Positions 8,770 through 17,439 of a stretch of 64,000 bases of DNA are shown here, piece by piece. Source of the DNA: Jatrophihabitans sp. (lineage in GTDB: Bacteria > Actinomycetota > Actinomycetes > Mycobacteriales > Jatrophihabitantaceae). The stretch covers positions 1 to 64,000 of the forward strand of contig DASVQQ010000022.1 of assembly GCA_036389035.1 (NCBI GenBank), written 5' to 3'. Each line of letters begins with the position of its first letter. Within the stretch, counting starts at the first letter, position 1. Made by a program: the position numbers and the translations under genes. The notes below the pieces were generated by a model that ran no database searches, was not told where the DNA came from, and saw only the letters and a list, made by a program, of their open reading frames with translations.

Positions 8770-10095
8770 TCAGGGGTCGACGGGCTGTTGGCTGCCGGTG
8801 TCGCCGGCCACCACCGGATGCACCTGCAGGTCGCACACCAGGGCCTGGGGGCCGAAGGTGTCGGTGTCGGTGGCTCCCGGCGGGGCGAACAGCAGCTCGG
8901 CCTGCGGGTGACACCGGGAGCCCTCACGCTGCACGGTGCTCCATTCGATCACGGCCGACGCCGGGGTGGCGGAGCCGGACAGCACGACCCGCGGGGCCTC
9001 GCCGCCGGTCAGGCCGCCGAGCGGGCCGGCCGGGGTCCGGGCCGCGTCGGCCAGCAGCTGGCCTGCCGCGTCGACGATCCGCGCCACGGGGTAGCCGGTC
9101 AGCGTGCAGGGCTGCTCGCCGTTGTTGACATAGCTCAGCAGGACGCCGCGGACGTCACCGTCCGGACCGGCCACGGCCGAACCGGTCATCGCCAGCTGGT
9201 CACCGGCGCAGGTCGGCGCCGTGTCGACCCGCGGCCCGGCCACGAAGCGGGACTCGGCGGTGCTCCAGGTGAAGTCCTGGCTGAACCGCAGGCTGCGGCA
9301 GCACGGCGGGTCGGCCGGTGAGTAGCCCTTCTCGGTCAGGACGAGGCGCGAGCCCTCGACGTTGATCGCGGTGACCGTGATCGCGCGCGGGTCGCCGGGC
9401 TGGTAGGCCAATGTCTGCACCAGCTGCGGGCCCTGCGGGCTGTACCGGAACACCTCGACCGGCATCGGGTGGGAGCTGTCGCCGCCGAAGCAGGTCATGG
9501 TCAGCAACCACAGCGGGGCCGGTTCGCCGGGCACCGAGATGGTGGGGGCGCCCATGTCCCTGGGGTGGCCGGCCGTCAGGCCGTCCGGGCACAGCCCGGC
9601 GGTGTGCGGCAGCGCGGCGACCTTGAGTCCCAGGTACCAGTCCTGCGGCACGGGGGAGCCGGGCGCCGGGTTGGGCGGGGGGTCGGCGGGCCTGGGCCCG
9701 GTGCTGGACGGGGTCGTCCTGGTGGCGGGCGTGGGCTTGGCGGTGGGCTTGGCGGACGCGGTGGGCTTGGCCGACGGCGACGGAGCCGGCGAGATCGCGC
9801 TGGCGCTCGGGGTGGGCGAGGGCGAGGTCGAGCTGAGGGCGGGCGGGGTGCGGTCGGCGCCGTCCGAGCGCAGCAGCTTGGGGCCGGCTGTGACGCCGAG
9901 GGTCACCAGCAGCACGGCCGCCGCTGCCAGCATCGGGACCATCCAGGCCCGCAGGCCGCGTGGCTGCCCCGCCTCCGGCGGCAGGGCGCGGGTCGCCACC
10001 AGCACCCGGGCCTTGATCGGCGCGGCGGCCGGGGCGAGCCGGGCCTGGGTTCTGAGCTCGTCCCGGAGGGCGGTGTCGAGTTCGTCGGGCGTCAT
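8770..10095 (-). CDS. Membrane-anchored DUF4232-type protein, partner of an ECF sigma factor
   Basis: A 441-residue protein with a cytoplasmic N-terminus (about 1-50), one transmembrane helix (about 52-70), a Ser/Pro/Ala/Lys-rich linker (about 85-145) and a large extracytoplasmic region. Its last 160 residues (TCAGDQLAMTGSAV onward, with PCTLTGYP) match the DUF4232 pattern of actinobacterial secreted proteins. Its ATG overlaps the sigma-factor stop (ATGA), so the pair is translationally coupled. Position and topology suggest an anti-sigma or signal-sensing role, but no zinc-binding anti-sigma motif (HxxxCxxC) is visible. The sensing role is inference. Confidence 0.75.
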   Translation of the reverse strand: MTPDELDTALRDELRTQARLAPAAAPIKARVLVATRALPPEAGQPRGLRAWMVPMLAAAAVLLVTLGVTAGPKLLRSDGADRTPPALSSTSPSPTPSASAISPAPSPSAKPTASAKPTAKPTPATRTTPSSTGPRPADPPPNPAPGSPVPQDWYLGLKVAALPHTAGLCPDGLTAGHPRDMGAPTISVPGEPAPLWLLTMTCFGGDSSHPMPVEVFRYSPQGPQLVQTLAYQPGDPRAITVTAINVEGSRLVLTEKGYSPADPPCCRSLRFSQDFTWSTAESRFVAGPRVDTAPTCAGDQLAMTGSAVAGPDGDVRGVLLSYVNNGEQPCTLTGYPVARIVDAAGQLLADAARTPAGPLGGLTGGEAPRVVLSGSATPASAVIEWSTVQREGSRCHPQAELLFAPPGATDTDTFGPQALVCDLQVHPVVAGDTGSQQPVDP

Positions 10096-10640
10096 CGAAT
10101 GGCTCCCTGCTGGTCGGACTGGCCGTCGTGGCCGGTGAGGGCGGCGTCGCCGCGCAGTGTGCTGAGCGCTCGGCTGATCAGGCTGCGCACCGTGGTGGCG
10201 CGGCAGCCCATCGTCTCGGCGATCTGCTGGTCGGACAGGTCATGGAAGTAGCGCAGCACCACGGCGGCCCGCTGCCGGGGCGGCAGCGTGCCCAGCACCC
10301 GGCGCAGCTGGTCGCGGTCATCGACCCGGAGCGCGAAGTCCTGGCCGGCGCGCCGCTCGGGCGCCCGGGCGGCGGTGAAGTCGGTGACCAGCTCAGCGGC
10401 CGCGGGGCGCCGCTGCTGGTTGAGGTAGCGGTTGATCAGCGACCGGCGGACGTAGGCGATCGGCGACTGCGCCTCGGCCACCTTGGACCACCGCGGGTAC
10501 AGCGCCACCAGGGTGTCCTGGACCAGTTCCTCGGCGGCCTGCCGGTCCCGGGTGAGCAGGTAGGCGGTGGCGAGCAGCGAGTCGGTGCGGTCCTCCACGA
10601 ACCGCGCGAAGTGGGCCGCCGCCCGCGCCAGGACCTCCAT
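10092..10640 (-). CDS. ECF RNA polymerase sigma factor, SigE-like
   Basis: Directs RNA polymerase to alternative promoters. The 182-residue protein has sigma region 2 (TDSLLATAYLLTRDRQAAEE, then LVQDTLVAL) and region 4 (LPPRQRAAVVLRYFHDLSDQ and a helix-turn-helix around AETMGCRATTVRSL) with no other domains, the layout of the actinobacterial SigE family. ATG 10640 was chosen because it puts the protein at family length; an upstream extension to 10754 is low-complexity. No good ribosome site is seen, so initiation could be leaderless. Coupled to the downstream membrane protein by a 4-bp overlap. Confidence 0.88.
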   Translation of the reverse strand: MEVLARAAAHFARFVEDRTDSLLATAYLLTRDRQAAEELVQDTLVALYPRWSKVAEAQSPIAYVRRSLINRYLNQQRRPAAAELVTDFTAARAPERRAGQDFALRVDDRDQLRRVLGTLPPRQRAAVVLRYFHDLSDQQIAETMGCRATTVRSLISRALSTLRGDAALTGHDGQSDQQGAIR

Positions 10641-10872
10641 GTCTGTCAAGACACCCGAGCCGGGCGAAACATTGCTCGCCGGCGCGATTCGGCCGGCGAT
10701 TCGCCGGCTCTTCCGGCCGGCCCGGCTGACCGGTGGTTGAGCGCGCGTGACCAATGGGAGCCCGCTTCGTTGAGTTCCTGGGACGGCGCCAACCGGGCGG
10801 GCACGCTAGGATGGCGCTTTTCGGACGTTCAGGACGCTACGCGGTACTCGCCGCCTCGCCTAGGGAGTGTTG

Positions 10873-11952
10873 ATGAGCCTTCGTCGCATCGCCGGCGTCG
10901 CCGTCGCCGCCGCGATCGTGGCCTCCGGCGCCGGCCTGCTGCTGTCCGGCCCCAGCGGCGCGGTGACGCCCCCGACGCCGATCACGCTCGAGCCGACGGG
11001 GATGACCTCTCCCAACTGCCCGGCGGTGCCGCTGGGGGTCTATGACTCCATCGCGCTCAAGCCGGCGACGGTGGTGCAGTTCAAGCGGGGAGCGCTCCTT
11101 GCCGGCGCCACCAGCCAGAGCCTGACGATCAAGCCGGCCCCCAACTCCGCCGATCCCAACAGCACGGCCGTGATCGCCAAGGTGCCCACGACCGGCAGCA
11201 CTCCTATCACGTTCAGCAGGGCGACGACCTACAGCCTTACCTGGCAGTCCAAGGCCGATGGCCCGCTCGGAGCCATCGCTGTCGGTGCCAGCCGTACCGG
11301 CAAGCTGGTTCTCAACGCCAACGCCCGGGGTTGCGTCATCGCGGTCCAGATCCCGGTGCCGAGCGTGTCGGCGTCGGCGGTGCCCAGCCCGATCATCAGC
11401 GGGATCAACGGCGCGATCGGCGGGGTGGTGAGCAGCGCCAACGGCGCGCTCGGACCGGTCAACAGCGCGCTGCCGACGCTTCCTCCGGCGCCGACGCTGC
11501 CGGGGGTCAACCCGCCGGTCCTCAGCCCGCCCGCGATCAACCCGCCGGGCGCCAGCGCGCCGGGTGGCGACCAGGGCCCGGGCACCAACTACAAGCCGAC
11601 CGGACCGACGGTCGCCGACCGCACCGTGCCCAAGGGCTACGGCACCGGCAGCGGGCTGGGCGGGCTCTACGTCCCGGGCGGCGGCGACTCGGGCGCCGGC
11701 GGCTCGGCCACCGGCGGCTCGATCACCGCACCCGGCCAGCAGCCGGGCGCCGGCAACGCCCAGCCGGCCGGCTCGGCCCAGCGGCAGGCCAAGCCCGGCG
11801 GCTCTCCCGAGACCGTCGAGCTGGCCACGAGCCGGCCCCGGTCAGCCCTCGGCGCGCTGCCCACCCTCGCGGTGGTCCTGGCCATCCTGGCGCTGTCGGG
11901 CGCGACCGCGTTCTACGCCCGCACCTTCTTGCTGCAGCCGGCCCAGCGCTGA
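10873..11952 (+). CDS. Secreted, C-terminally membrane-anchored protein of unknown function
   Basis: I do not recognise the family. The 359-residue product has a signal peptide (RRIAGVAVAAAIVASGAGLL, cleavage probably after PSGA), a predicted beta-rich domain (about 35-165), a long Pro/Gly/Ala/Ser-rich region (about 165-315) and one C-terminal transmembrane helix (about 325-348) with a short basic tail. There is no LPXTG motif. This looks like a surface protein held in the membrane with an extended wall-spanning stalk. ATG 10873 has GGGAG 5 bp upstream. It is divergent from the ECF sigma gene; a regulatory link is possible but not shown. Confidence 0.7.
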   Translation: MSLRRIAGVAVAAAIVASGAGLLLSGPSGAVTPPTPITLEPTGMTSPNCPAVPLGVYDSIALKPATVVQFKRGALLAGATSQSLTIKPAPNSADPNSTAVIAKVPTTGSTPITFSRATTYSLTWQSKADGPLGAIAVGASRTGKLVLNANARGCVIAVQIPVPSVSASAVPSPIISGINGAIGGVVSSANGALGPVNSALPTLPPAPTLPGVNPPVLSPPAINPPGASAPGGDQGPGTNYKPTGPTVADRTVPKGYGTGSGLGGLYVPGGGDSGAGGSATGGSITAPGQQPGAGNAQPAGSAQRQAKPGGSPETVELATSRPRSALGALPTLAVVLAILALSGATAFYARTFLLQPAQR

Positions 11953-11981
11953 CCTCGGCACCGGCCGGCCCAGCGCTGACC
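11938..11981 (+). repeat. Duplicated gene end (17-bp direct repeat with stop)
   Basis: The last bases of the preceding gene with its TGA (11938-11954) are repeated exactly at 11965-11981, 27 bp on. The second copy carries a second in-frame TGA. It is one of seven stop-codon repeats in the window. Confidence 0.8.
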
Positions 11982-12153
11982 GGCCGATTTCCTTCGCCGG
12001 GCGCCAGCCGGTAACCTGTCAAGGTTGCTGTCTGGGCATCGAACGTCAGGTGTTCGCGCCCGCGACCTGCTCGGCAGGTGGCGAACAGACCGCGCACCCT
12101 CCTGCCACGGAACGTCCGTGGCCGCATAGTCCACAGGAGGCTGGGTTAATCCC

Positions 12154-12510
12154 ATGCGCCATTACGAAGTCATGGTCATCCTCGACCCCGAACTCGACGA
12201 GCGGACCATCGCCCCGTCCCTTGACACCTTCCTCTCCGTCATCAAAAAGGGCGGCGGTTCGGTGGACAAGGTCGACGTCTGGGGCAAGCGCCGGTTGTCC
12301 TTCGAGATCAACAAGAAGTCCGAGGGCATCTACGCCGTCATCGACATCCACGCCGAGCCGGCCTCGGTGATCGAGCTCGACCGGCAGCTGAACCTCAACG
12401 AGTCGGTGCTGCGCACCAAGGTGCTGCGACCCAATCTGCAGAAGGCCAAGTCGAAGAAGGCCCAGGTCAAGGCTCAGGCCAAGAAGTCCGAAGCGAAGAG
12501 GTCAGCCTGA
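12154..12510 (+). CDS. rpsF: Small ribosomal subunit protein bS6
   Basis: A 118-residue bS6: [16 protein letters not shown] at the start, the central [16 protein letters not shown] segment, and a Lys-rich tail longer than in E. coli's mature core. It binds the 30S platform as a heterodimer with bS18, whose gene lies two genes on. AGGAGG stands 13 bp upstream of the ATG, longer than ideal. It heads the operon rpsF-ssb-rpsR-rplI, conserved across bacteria; the TGA overlaps the ssb ATG by one base (TGATG). Confidence 0.97.
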   Translation: MRHYEVMVILDPELDERTIAPSLDTFLSVIKKGGGSVDKVDVWGKRRLSFEINKKSEGIYAVIDIHAEPASVIELDRQLNLNESVLRTKVLRPNLQKAKSKKAQVKAQAKKSEAKRSA

Positions 12511-12998
12511 TGGCCGGCGAGACGGTCATCACCGTCGTCGGCAACCTGACGGCTGACCCCGAGCTGCGGTTCACCCCGTCGGGCGCGGCGGTGGCCTCCT
12601 TCACGGTGGCCTCCACCCCGCGCAACTTCGACAAGAACACCAACGAGTGGAAGGACGGCGACGCGCTGTTCCTGCGCTGCTCGATCTGGCGCCAGGCGGC
12701 CGAGAACGTCGCCGAGTCCCTGCAGCGCGGCATGCGCGTGGTGGTGACCGGGCGGTTGAAGCAGCGCTCGTTCGAGACCCGCGAGGGTGAGAAGCGCACC
12801 GTCATCGAACTCGATGTCGACGAGGTCGGCCCGTCGCTGAAGTACGCCACGGCCAAGGTCAACCGCACCCAGCGCGGCTCGTCCGGCGGCGGCTTCGGCG
12901 CCGACAACTCCGGCTCGGCCCCGGCCGATGACCCGTGGGCCTCGTCCGGCCCGGCCGCCTCCTCCTCCGGCGGCTTCTCCGACGAACCGCCCTTCTAA
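12510..12998 (+). CDS. ssb: Single-stranded DNA-binding protein
   Basis: A 162-residue SSB: OB fold in residues about 1-112 ([59 protein letters not shown]), then a short Gly/Ser/Ala-rich linker and the acidic tip DEPPF that recruits replication and repair partners. It protects single-stranded DNA at forks. Placement between rpsF and rpsR, with a one-base overlap with rpsF, is the classic arrangement of the housekeeping copy. Confidence 0.97.
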   Translation: MAGETVITVVGNLTADPELRFTPSGAAVASFTVASTPRNFDKNTNEWKDGDALFLRCSIWRQAAENVAESLQRGMRVVVTGRLKQRSFETREGEKRTVIELDVDEVGPSLKYATAKVNRTQRGSSGGGFGADNSGSAPADDPWASSGPAASSSGGFSDEPPF

Positions 12999-13037
12999 AA
13001 CCTCGCTCACTGATCTCACTACGGAGTCTTCAAGAAG

Positions 13038-13274
13038 ATGGCCAAGCCACCGTTACGCAAGCCCAAGAAGAAGTCGAACCCGCTCAAGACCTCACGGATC
13101 GAGGCGATCGACTACAAGGACACCGCCATGCTGCGCAAGTTCATCTCCGACCGGGGCAAGATCCGCGCCCGGCGGGTGACCGGCGTCAGCACCCAACAGC
13201 AGCGCGAGATCGCCAAGGCGGTCAAGAACGCCCGCGAGATGGCGCTGCTGCCCTACACCTCGACCGCGCGCTAA
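13038..13274 (+). CDS. rpsR: Small ribosomal subunit protein bS18, zinc-free form
   Basis: A 78-residue bS18 ([20 protein letters not shown] start; [20 protein letters not shown] in the middle). It has no cysteines, so it is the zinc-independent (C-) form, which actinobacteria often carry either alone or beside a Cys-containing paralogue. The second gene of the bS6/bS18 heterodimer in the operon; 39 bp after ssb and 13 bp before rplI. Confidence 0.96.
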   Translation: MAKPPLRKPKKKSNPLKTSRIEAIDYKDTAMLRKFISDRGKIRARRVTGVSTQQQREIAKAVKNAREMALLPYTSTAR

Positions 13275-13287
13275 GGCAGGACGAGAT

Positions 13288-13737
13288 ATGAAGATCATCC
13301 TGACTCGTGAGGTGACCGGCCTCGGCGTTCCCGGCGACATCGTCGAGGTGGCCGACGGCTACGGCCGCAACTACCTGGTGCCGCGTGGTTCGGCGATCAA
13401 CTGGAGCAAGGGCGCCGAGAAGCAGATCACCCAGATCCGGCGCGCCCAGAACTCGCGGGAGATCCGCGGCCTGGACCACGCCAAGGAGATCAAGGCCCAG
13501 CTCGAGGGGCTGTCCGTCACGCTCAAGGCCCGCGCGGGCGAGGGCGGCCGGTTGTTCGGCTCGGTCACCCAGGCCGATGTCGCCGACGCCGTGAAGGCCG
13601 CCGGCGGCCCCACGGTGGACAAGAAGCGGGTGCACCTGCCCGGTCACATCAAGACCACCGGGGCGCACACCGTGACCATCGAGCTGCACCCTGACGTGGT
13701 GGCCAACGTGGCCGTGACGGTGGCGGGAAACAAGTAG
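13288..13737 (+). CDS. rplI: Large ribosomal subunit protein bL9
   Basis: A 149-residue bL9, full length: N-terminal RNA-binding domain (MKIILTREVTGLGVPGDIVE, DGYGRNYLVPRG), a long connecting helix (about 40-75) and the C-terminal domain (LFGSVTQADVADAVKAAGG). Last gene of the rpsF operon; a strong hairpin follows. Confidence 0.97.
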   Translation: MKIILTREVTGLGVPGDIVEVADGYGRNYLVPRGSAINWSKGAEKQITQIRRAQNSREIRGLDHAKEIKAQLEGLSVTLKARAGEGGRLFGSVTQADVADAVKAAGGPTVDKKRVHLPGHIKTTGAHTVTIELHPDVVANVAVTVAGNK

Positions 13738-13811
13738 CTCCCGGCCACGTCGGGCTGACCCGAGCCGGCTGTCGGCGCGGGCCTGCCCAGCACCTGATAT
13801 TGCCCTGATCG

Positions 13812-13846
13812 AGGACCCGGAACCGCCGTTGCGCGGTCCGGGTCCT
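13812..13846 (+). terminator. Hairpin terminator after rplI
   Basis: AGGACCCGG-A-ACCGC pairs with GCGGTCCGGGTCCT around a short loop (13-14 bp stem with one bulge), about 75 bp after the rplI stop. There is no long T-run, as usual in high-GC actinobacteria. It probably ends the rpsF-ssb-rpsR-rplI transcript. Confidence 0.75.
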
Positions 13847-13878
13847 TGGCCTGCCCGGCTCGGCCGGCCGTTGGTCGG

Positions 13879-13950
13879 CGGTGTCTGAGGCGGTGTTTGA
13901 AGTGCTGTCTGAGGCACTGTCTGCGGCGGTGCCTGAGGCGCTGTCTGCGG
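13879..13950. repeat. Degenerate tandem repeat, 6 x 12 bp
   Basis: Six consecutive 12-mers with the consensus CGSTGTCTGAGG (13879, 13891, 13903, 13915, 13927, 13939). Copies differ at one to four positions. The period is a multiple of three, which creates long open frames on both strands, but no gene is supported. Confidence 0.85.
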
Positions 13951-13995
13951 CCCGATGGGCAGCTCGTCCAGATTCCTAGATCGACTCGCGCGGCC

Positions 13996-14240
13996 TGTGG
14001 ATATGTGGTAGCCAAACGTGAGCGGGGTGTTACCGACTGAACACAGTTCGGTCCAGTAGTAAACCCGACGCACACAGTTGCCTGAGCGCTCACCTTCTTC
14101 AAAATTACTTTTCTTCCACAGGCTGAGCACAACCTAGCCCAATGATTACGGGCTCTCCGGCCTGCTCGGCGGAGTTATTCACAGGCCTGTCCCCAGCTCG
14201 TGAACAACTCCAGGCGGCGTTGCCCACACTGTCGTCCACA
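13996..14240. promoter_or_regulatory. Cluster of DnaA-box-like 9-mers upstream of dnaB
   Basis: In the 660-bp gene-free spacer between rplI and dnaB, several 9-mers match the DnaA box (TTATCCACA, or TTGTCCACA in actinobacteria) at eight of nine positions: 13996-14004 (minus strand, ATATCCACA), 14175-14183 (TTATTCACA), 14220-14228 (TTGCCCACA) and 14232-14240 (TCGTCCACA). Weaker matches occur at 14112-14120 and near 14187 and 14199. Apart from the terminator and the 12-bp repeat, nothing else is recognised in the spacer. dnaA and dnaN are not adjacent, so this is not a classical oriC. Confidence 0.5.
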
Positions 14241-14401
14241 GGTGTGTGCACAGGCGTGATTGCCGTGGCGTCCCGGCCTCTCTAACGTCAGCGCGGGCTC
14301 GGCGCGAAAGGCGCGTGACGGGCGAGCCAGCCAGAACTGTCGGAGTGTTGCGGTCCAATCTGCACACGACCGATTAGCCGCCCGCCACGGGTTGGCAGAC
14401 G

Positions 14402-15805
14402 ATGGGTGACGGTGTGACTTCAGGTCCAGGGCTGCGCGCGATCGCGGGCGATCCGGATACGTCCGGCCCCAAGTTCGACCGCACCCCGCCGCAGGACATC
14501 GAGGCCGAGCAGTCCGTGCTCGGCGGCATGCTGCTGTCCAAGGACGCCATCGCCGACGTGATCGAGGTGCTGCGCGGCGGCGACTTCTACCGCCCGGCCC
14601 ACCAGCTGATCTACGACGCGATCCTGGACCTGTACGGCCGCGGCGAGCCGGCCGACGCGGTCACCGTCGCCGCCGAGCTGAGCCGGTCCGGGGTGATCGG
14701 CCGGGTCGGCGGCCACCCGTACCTGCACACCCTGATCTCCGGGGTGCCGACGGCGGCCAACGCCGGCTACTACGCCGAGATCGTGGCCGAGCGCTCGATC
14801 CTGCGCAGGCTGGTCGAGGCCGGCACCCGGATCGTCCAGATGGGTTACGGGGCGGCCAGCGGCGAGGGGATGGCCGGCACCGTCGACGACGTGGTCGACC
14901 GCGCCCAGGCCGAGATCTACGAGGTCACCGAGCGGCGCACCACCGAGGACTACGTCCGGATCGAGGACCTACTCGAGGGCACCCTGGACGAGATGGACCG
15001 GATGACCTCCAACGGCGGGGTGGGCACCGGCATCCGGACCGGGTTCGAGCACCTGGACGAGATCACCCACGGCCTGCACCCGGGGCAGATGATCGTGGTG
15101 GCCGGCCGGCCGGGTTCGGGCAAGTCGACGTTGGCGATGGACTTCGCCCGGTCGGCGGCGATCAAGCAGCACGCCTCGACGGTGATCTTCTCGTTGGAGA
15201 TGTCGAAGCAGGACATCATGATGCGGCTGTTCTCGGCCGAGGCGCGGGTGAAGCTGAATGACATCCGGTCCGGGCGGATGACCGATGAGGACTGGCGCAA
15301 GATCGCGCTGCGGTCCTCCGAGCTGGCCGAGGCGCCGCTGTTCATCGACGACTCGCCGAACCTGACCATGATGGAGATCCGGGCCAAGTCGCGCCGGCTC
15401 AAGCAGCGCCACGACCTGAAGCTGATCGTGATCGACTACATGCAGCTGATGACCTCGGGCAAGCGGGTGGAGTCGCGGCAGCAGGAGGTGTCGGAGTTCT
15501 CCCGGGCGATGAAGCTGATCGCCAAGGAGCTCGAGGTGCCGGTGGTGGCGCTGTCCCAGCTCAACCGCGGGCCCGAGCAGCGGACCGACAAGAAGCCGAT
15601 GCTGTCTGACCTGCGCGAGTCGGGCTCGATCGAGCAGGACGCCGACGTGGTGCTGCTGGTGCACCGCGAGGACATGTACGAGCGCGAGTCACCACGGGCC
15701 GGCGAGGCCGACATCATCATCGCCAAGCACCGCAACGGGCCGACGGGGCAGGCGACGGTGGCCTTCCAGGGTCACCTGTCGCGCTTCGTGGACATGCCCT
15801 CGTGA
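14402..15805 (+). CDS. dnaB: Replicative DNA helicase DnaB
   Basis: The hexameric helicase that unwinds DNA at the fork. The 467-residue protein has the N-terminal primase-interacting domain (PPQDIEAEQSVLGGMLLSKD, about 29-150), a linker, and the RecA-like motor with Walker A GRPGSGKST (235-243), Walker B LIVIDYMQL (about 340-350) and the arginine-finger region near its C-terminus. Length is normal and there is no intein, although mycobacterial dnaB genes in the same place often carry one. The ATG at 14402 has only a weak ribosome site. Preceded by a long spacer with DnaA-box-like words. Confidence 0.97.
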   Translation: MGDGVTSGPGLRAIAGDPDTSGPKFDRTPPQDIEAEQSVLGGMLLSKDAIADVIEVLRGGDFYRPAHQLIYDAILDLYGRGEPADAVTVAAELSRSGVIGRVGGHPYLHTLISGVPTAANAGYYAEIVAERSILRRLVEAGTRIVQMGYGAASGEGMAGTVDDVVDRAQAEIYEVTERRTTEDYVRIEDLLEGTLDEMDRMTSNGGVGTGIRTGFEHLDEITHGLHPGQMIVVAGRPGSGKSTLAMDFARSAAIKQHASTVIFSLEMSKQDIMMRLFSAEARVKLNDIRSGRMTDEDWRKIALRSSELAEAPLFIDDSPNLTMMEIRAKSRRLKQRHDLKLIVIDYMQLMTSGKRVESRQQEVSEFSRAMKLIAKELEVPVVALSQLNRGPEQRTDKKPMLSDLRESGSIEQDADVVLLVHREDMYERESPRAGEADIIIAKHRNGPTGQATVAFQGHLSRFVDMPS

Positions 15806-15901
15806 TTAGCAGCAATGCAAGTTTTGCGTAATTACTGCGTTAACACCTATGTACGGTTAAGGTAAGTCCCTGGCCCCATCACTATGCTCAGGGAGAACTC
15901 G

Positions 15902-16855
15902 ATGTCGTTGCGCACATCTATCGCCGGCGTGGCGGTCGCCACCCTCGCGGTCGGCCTGACCGTCGCCGTCAGCCCGCTCACCGCGAGCCCGGCCGCCGCC
16001 GCGGAGATCTCCTGCTCGACTGCGGCCAGCAGCGGCTCGGGCCCGTTCTACCCAGGTCCCGATGCCTCGATCGCCTACGACCGGGCCTTCAGCCGCAGCT
16101 TTCCGTTGCCAGGCCTGGACACCCATATCCCCCAGGGCGTCGCCACCTGGCGAAACTGGGACGGTAAGGGCCACAACATGTTCCTGATGGCCTCCTATCA
16201 CCCCGGTCAGAACGCGCGGATCTATGGCATCGCACCCGGTGGCGGCCTGGTCGGCACCGTGGAGATCGCAGACACGCACGCCGGCGGCATCGCCGTCGTG
16301 GGCAACTGGATCTACGTCCAGCACACCAGCACCAGCATCCGCAAGTACCGGACCTCTGACATCCGCCGGGGCATGAACCACCGCCGCGGCTACCTCTACG
16401 TCGCGTCGGTCGGTACGCCGCGCACCGTCTACGGGGCGTCCTTCATGACCGCGTCTGGCAATTACCTCTTCAGCGGCAAGTTCAACGAGGATGACCGGGA
16501 CAGGATGTATGCCTACCGGGTGAACCGCAACGGCTCGCTCACCACGCTGAGGAACGGCGGCTATGAGGTGCCGAAGAAGACCCAGGGTGTCGCGGTGCTG
16601 GGTGATCGGTTCCTCTTCAGCACCAGTTACGGCCGGGGCGACCGCGGCAACATCTACGTGGTCAAGCGGGGCTACTCCAGCCTGGACACCGCCAGGCTCC
16701 GATGCTTCCGCGCGCCTAGCATGAACGAGGGCATGACGATCTACGGCAACTACGTCTACGTCGTGTTCGAGGGCGGCTCCTACGAGTATCGCAGCGACTC
16801 GCAGAACCCCATCACTCACGCTCACAGGGGAGATCTCAGCAAGCTGAGGATCTGA
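15902..16855 (+). CDS. Secreted protein with probable beta-propeller fold
   Basis: A 317-residue exported protein of no family I can name. The signal peptide (about 1-33, ending SPAAAA) is followed by Gly/Tyr-rich segments that alternate a short hydrophobic strand with turns: GIAVVGNWIYVQH, GNYLFSGKF, GVAVLGDRFLFSTSYGRG, YGNYVYVVFEGG. Such repeats fit a WD/YVTN-like propeller. ATG 15902 has AGGGAGA upstream; a GTG/TTG-type extension to 15884 is less likely. It follows dnaB after 96 bp of AT-richer sequence that probably contains its own promoter, and is convergent with the toxin gene. Function unknown. Confidence 0.7.
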   Translation: MSLRTSIAGVAVATLAVGLTVAVSPLTASPAAAAEISCSTAASSGSGPFYPGPDASIAYDRAFSRSFPLPGLDTHIPQGVATWRNWDGKGHNMFLMASYHPGQNARIYGIAPGGGLVGTVEIADTHAGGIAVVGNWIYVQHTSTSIRKYRTSDIRRGMNHRRGYLYVASVGTPRTVYGASFMTASGNYLFSGKFNEDDRDRMYAYRVNRNGSLTTLRNGGYEVPKKTQGVAVLGDRFLFSTSYGRGDRGNIYVVKRGYSSLDTARLRCFRAPSMNEGMTIYGNYVYVVFEGGSYEYRSDSQNPITHAHRGDLSKLRI

Positions 16856-16925
16856 GGCGCGCCACCCGCAGCAGGAACGGCAGGGCCCGAAGCCATCTCG
16901 AAGCCGATCATCGCCTCGCGTTGTA

Positions 16926-17429
16926 TTAATCCGCAGATAAGTCAGCGGCGATGCTCTTGAGCCGCCGCAGAAGGCGGACTGGCTCGGTGTCCGGCACCGG
17001 CGTGAAGCCGTACTTCTCGTAAAAGCCAACGGCGTTCTCGTCGAGCGCGTCGACCACCACGAATCGTGAGACGACTATCTCGCCGGCTCGCACGCACCGG
17101 GTCAGGGCGTCGAGCAGCAGCTCGCCACCCAGTCCCTGCCCATGCAGGCTGGCATCCAGAGCGAGCTTGGCCAGCAGGATCGGCGGCACCTCGGCAGGCA
17201 GCGAATGAGCCTGCTTTCTCGACAGGCTTCCACGGTGCAGAGCGTGACCAGTGAGCGTGAAGTAGGCGAGGATCTCGCCGTCGCCGACATGCCACACAAA
17301 GGTACGGCCGGTGTCTTGGAGTTGTCCCCGCCCAGCGGACTGGCGCAGCCAGCGGTCCAGCGGTTCCTTGCCGCTGTCAAATGAGGTGAGAATGTGCGAG
17401 TCGTTGAGTGGCTCAGAGGTGAAGTTCAC
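16926..17429 (-). CDS. GNAT-family toxin (TacT-like)
   Basis: A 167-residue Gcn5-type acetyltransferase of the kind paired with DUF1778/RHH antitoxins; characterised members (TacT, AtaT, KacT) acetylate the amino group of aminoacyl-tRNA and block translation. The opening ILTSFDSGKEPLDRWLR, the acetyl-CoA loop HGQGLGGELL and the conserved Tyr in FYEKYGF fit the family. The GTG start at 17429 lies 10 bp after the antitoxin stop. Together with the upstream gene it forms a two-gene operon. Cysteine- and Arg-rich shadow readings on other frames were discarded. Confidence 0.9.
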   Translation of the reverse strand: MNFTSEPLNDSHILTSFDSGKEPLDRWLRQSAGRGQLQDTGRTFVWHVGDGEILAYFTLTGHALHRGSLSRKQAHSLPAEVPPILLAKLALDASLHGQGLGGELLLDALTRCVRAGEIVVSRFVVVDALDENAVGFYEKYGFTPVPDTEPVRLLRRLKSIAADLSAD

Positions 17430-17439
17430 AGCGCTGCGG

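Noticed and set aside
13222..14130. 302-codon minus-strand frame across rplI and the 12-bp repeat
   Set aside because: Runs antisense through rplI and consists largely of translated repeat; no ribosome site.
13738..14401. Chromosomal origin (oriC) before dnaB
   Set aside because: DnaA-box-like words are present but no dnaA/dnaN neighbours and no clear AT-rich unwinding element; kept only as a DnaA-box-like cluster.
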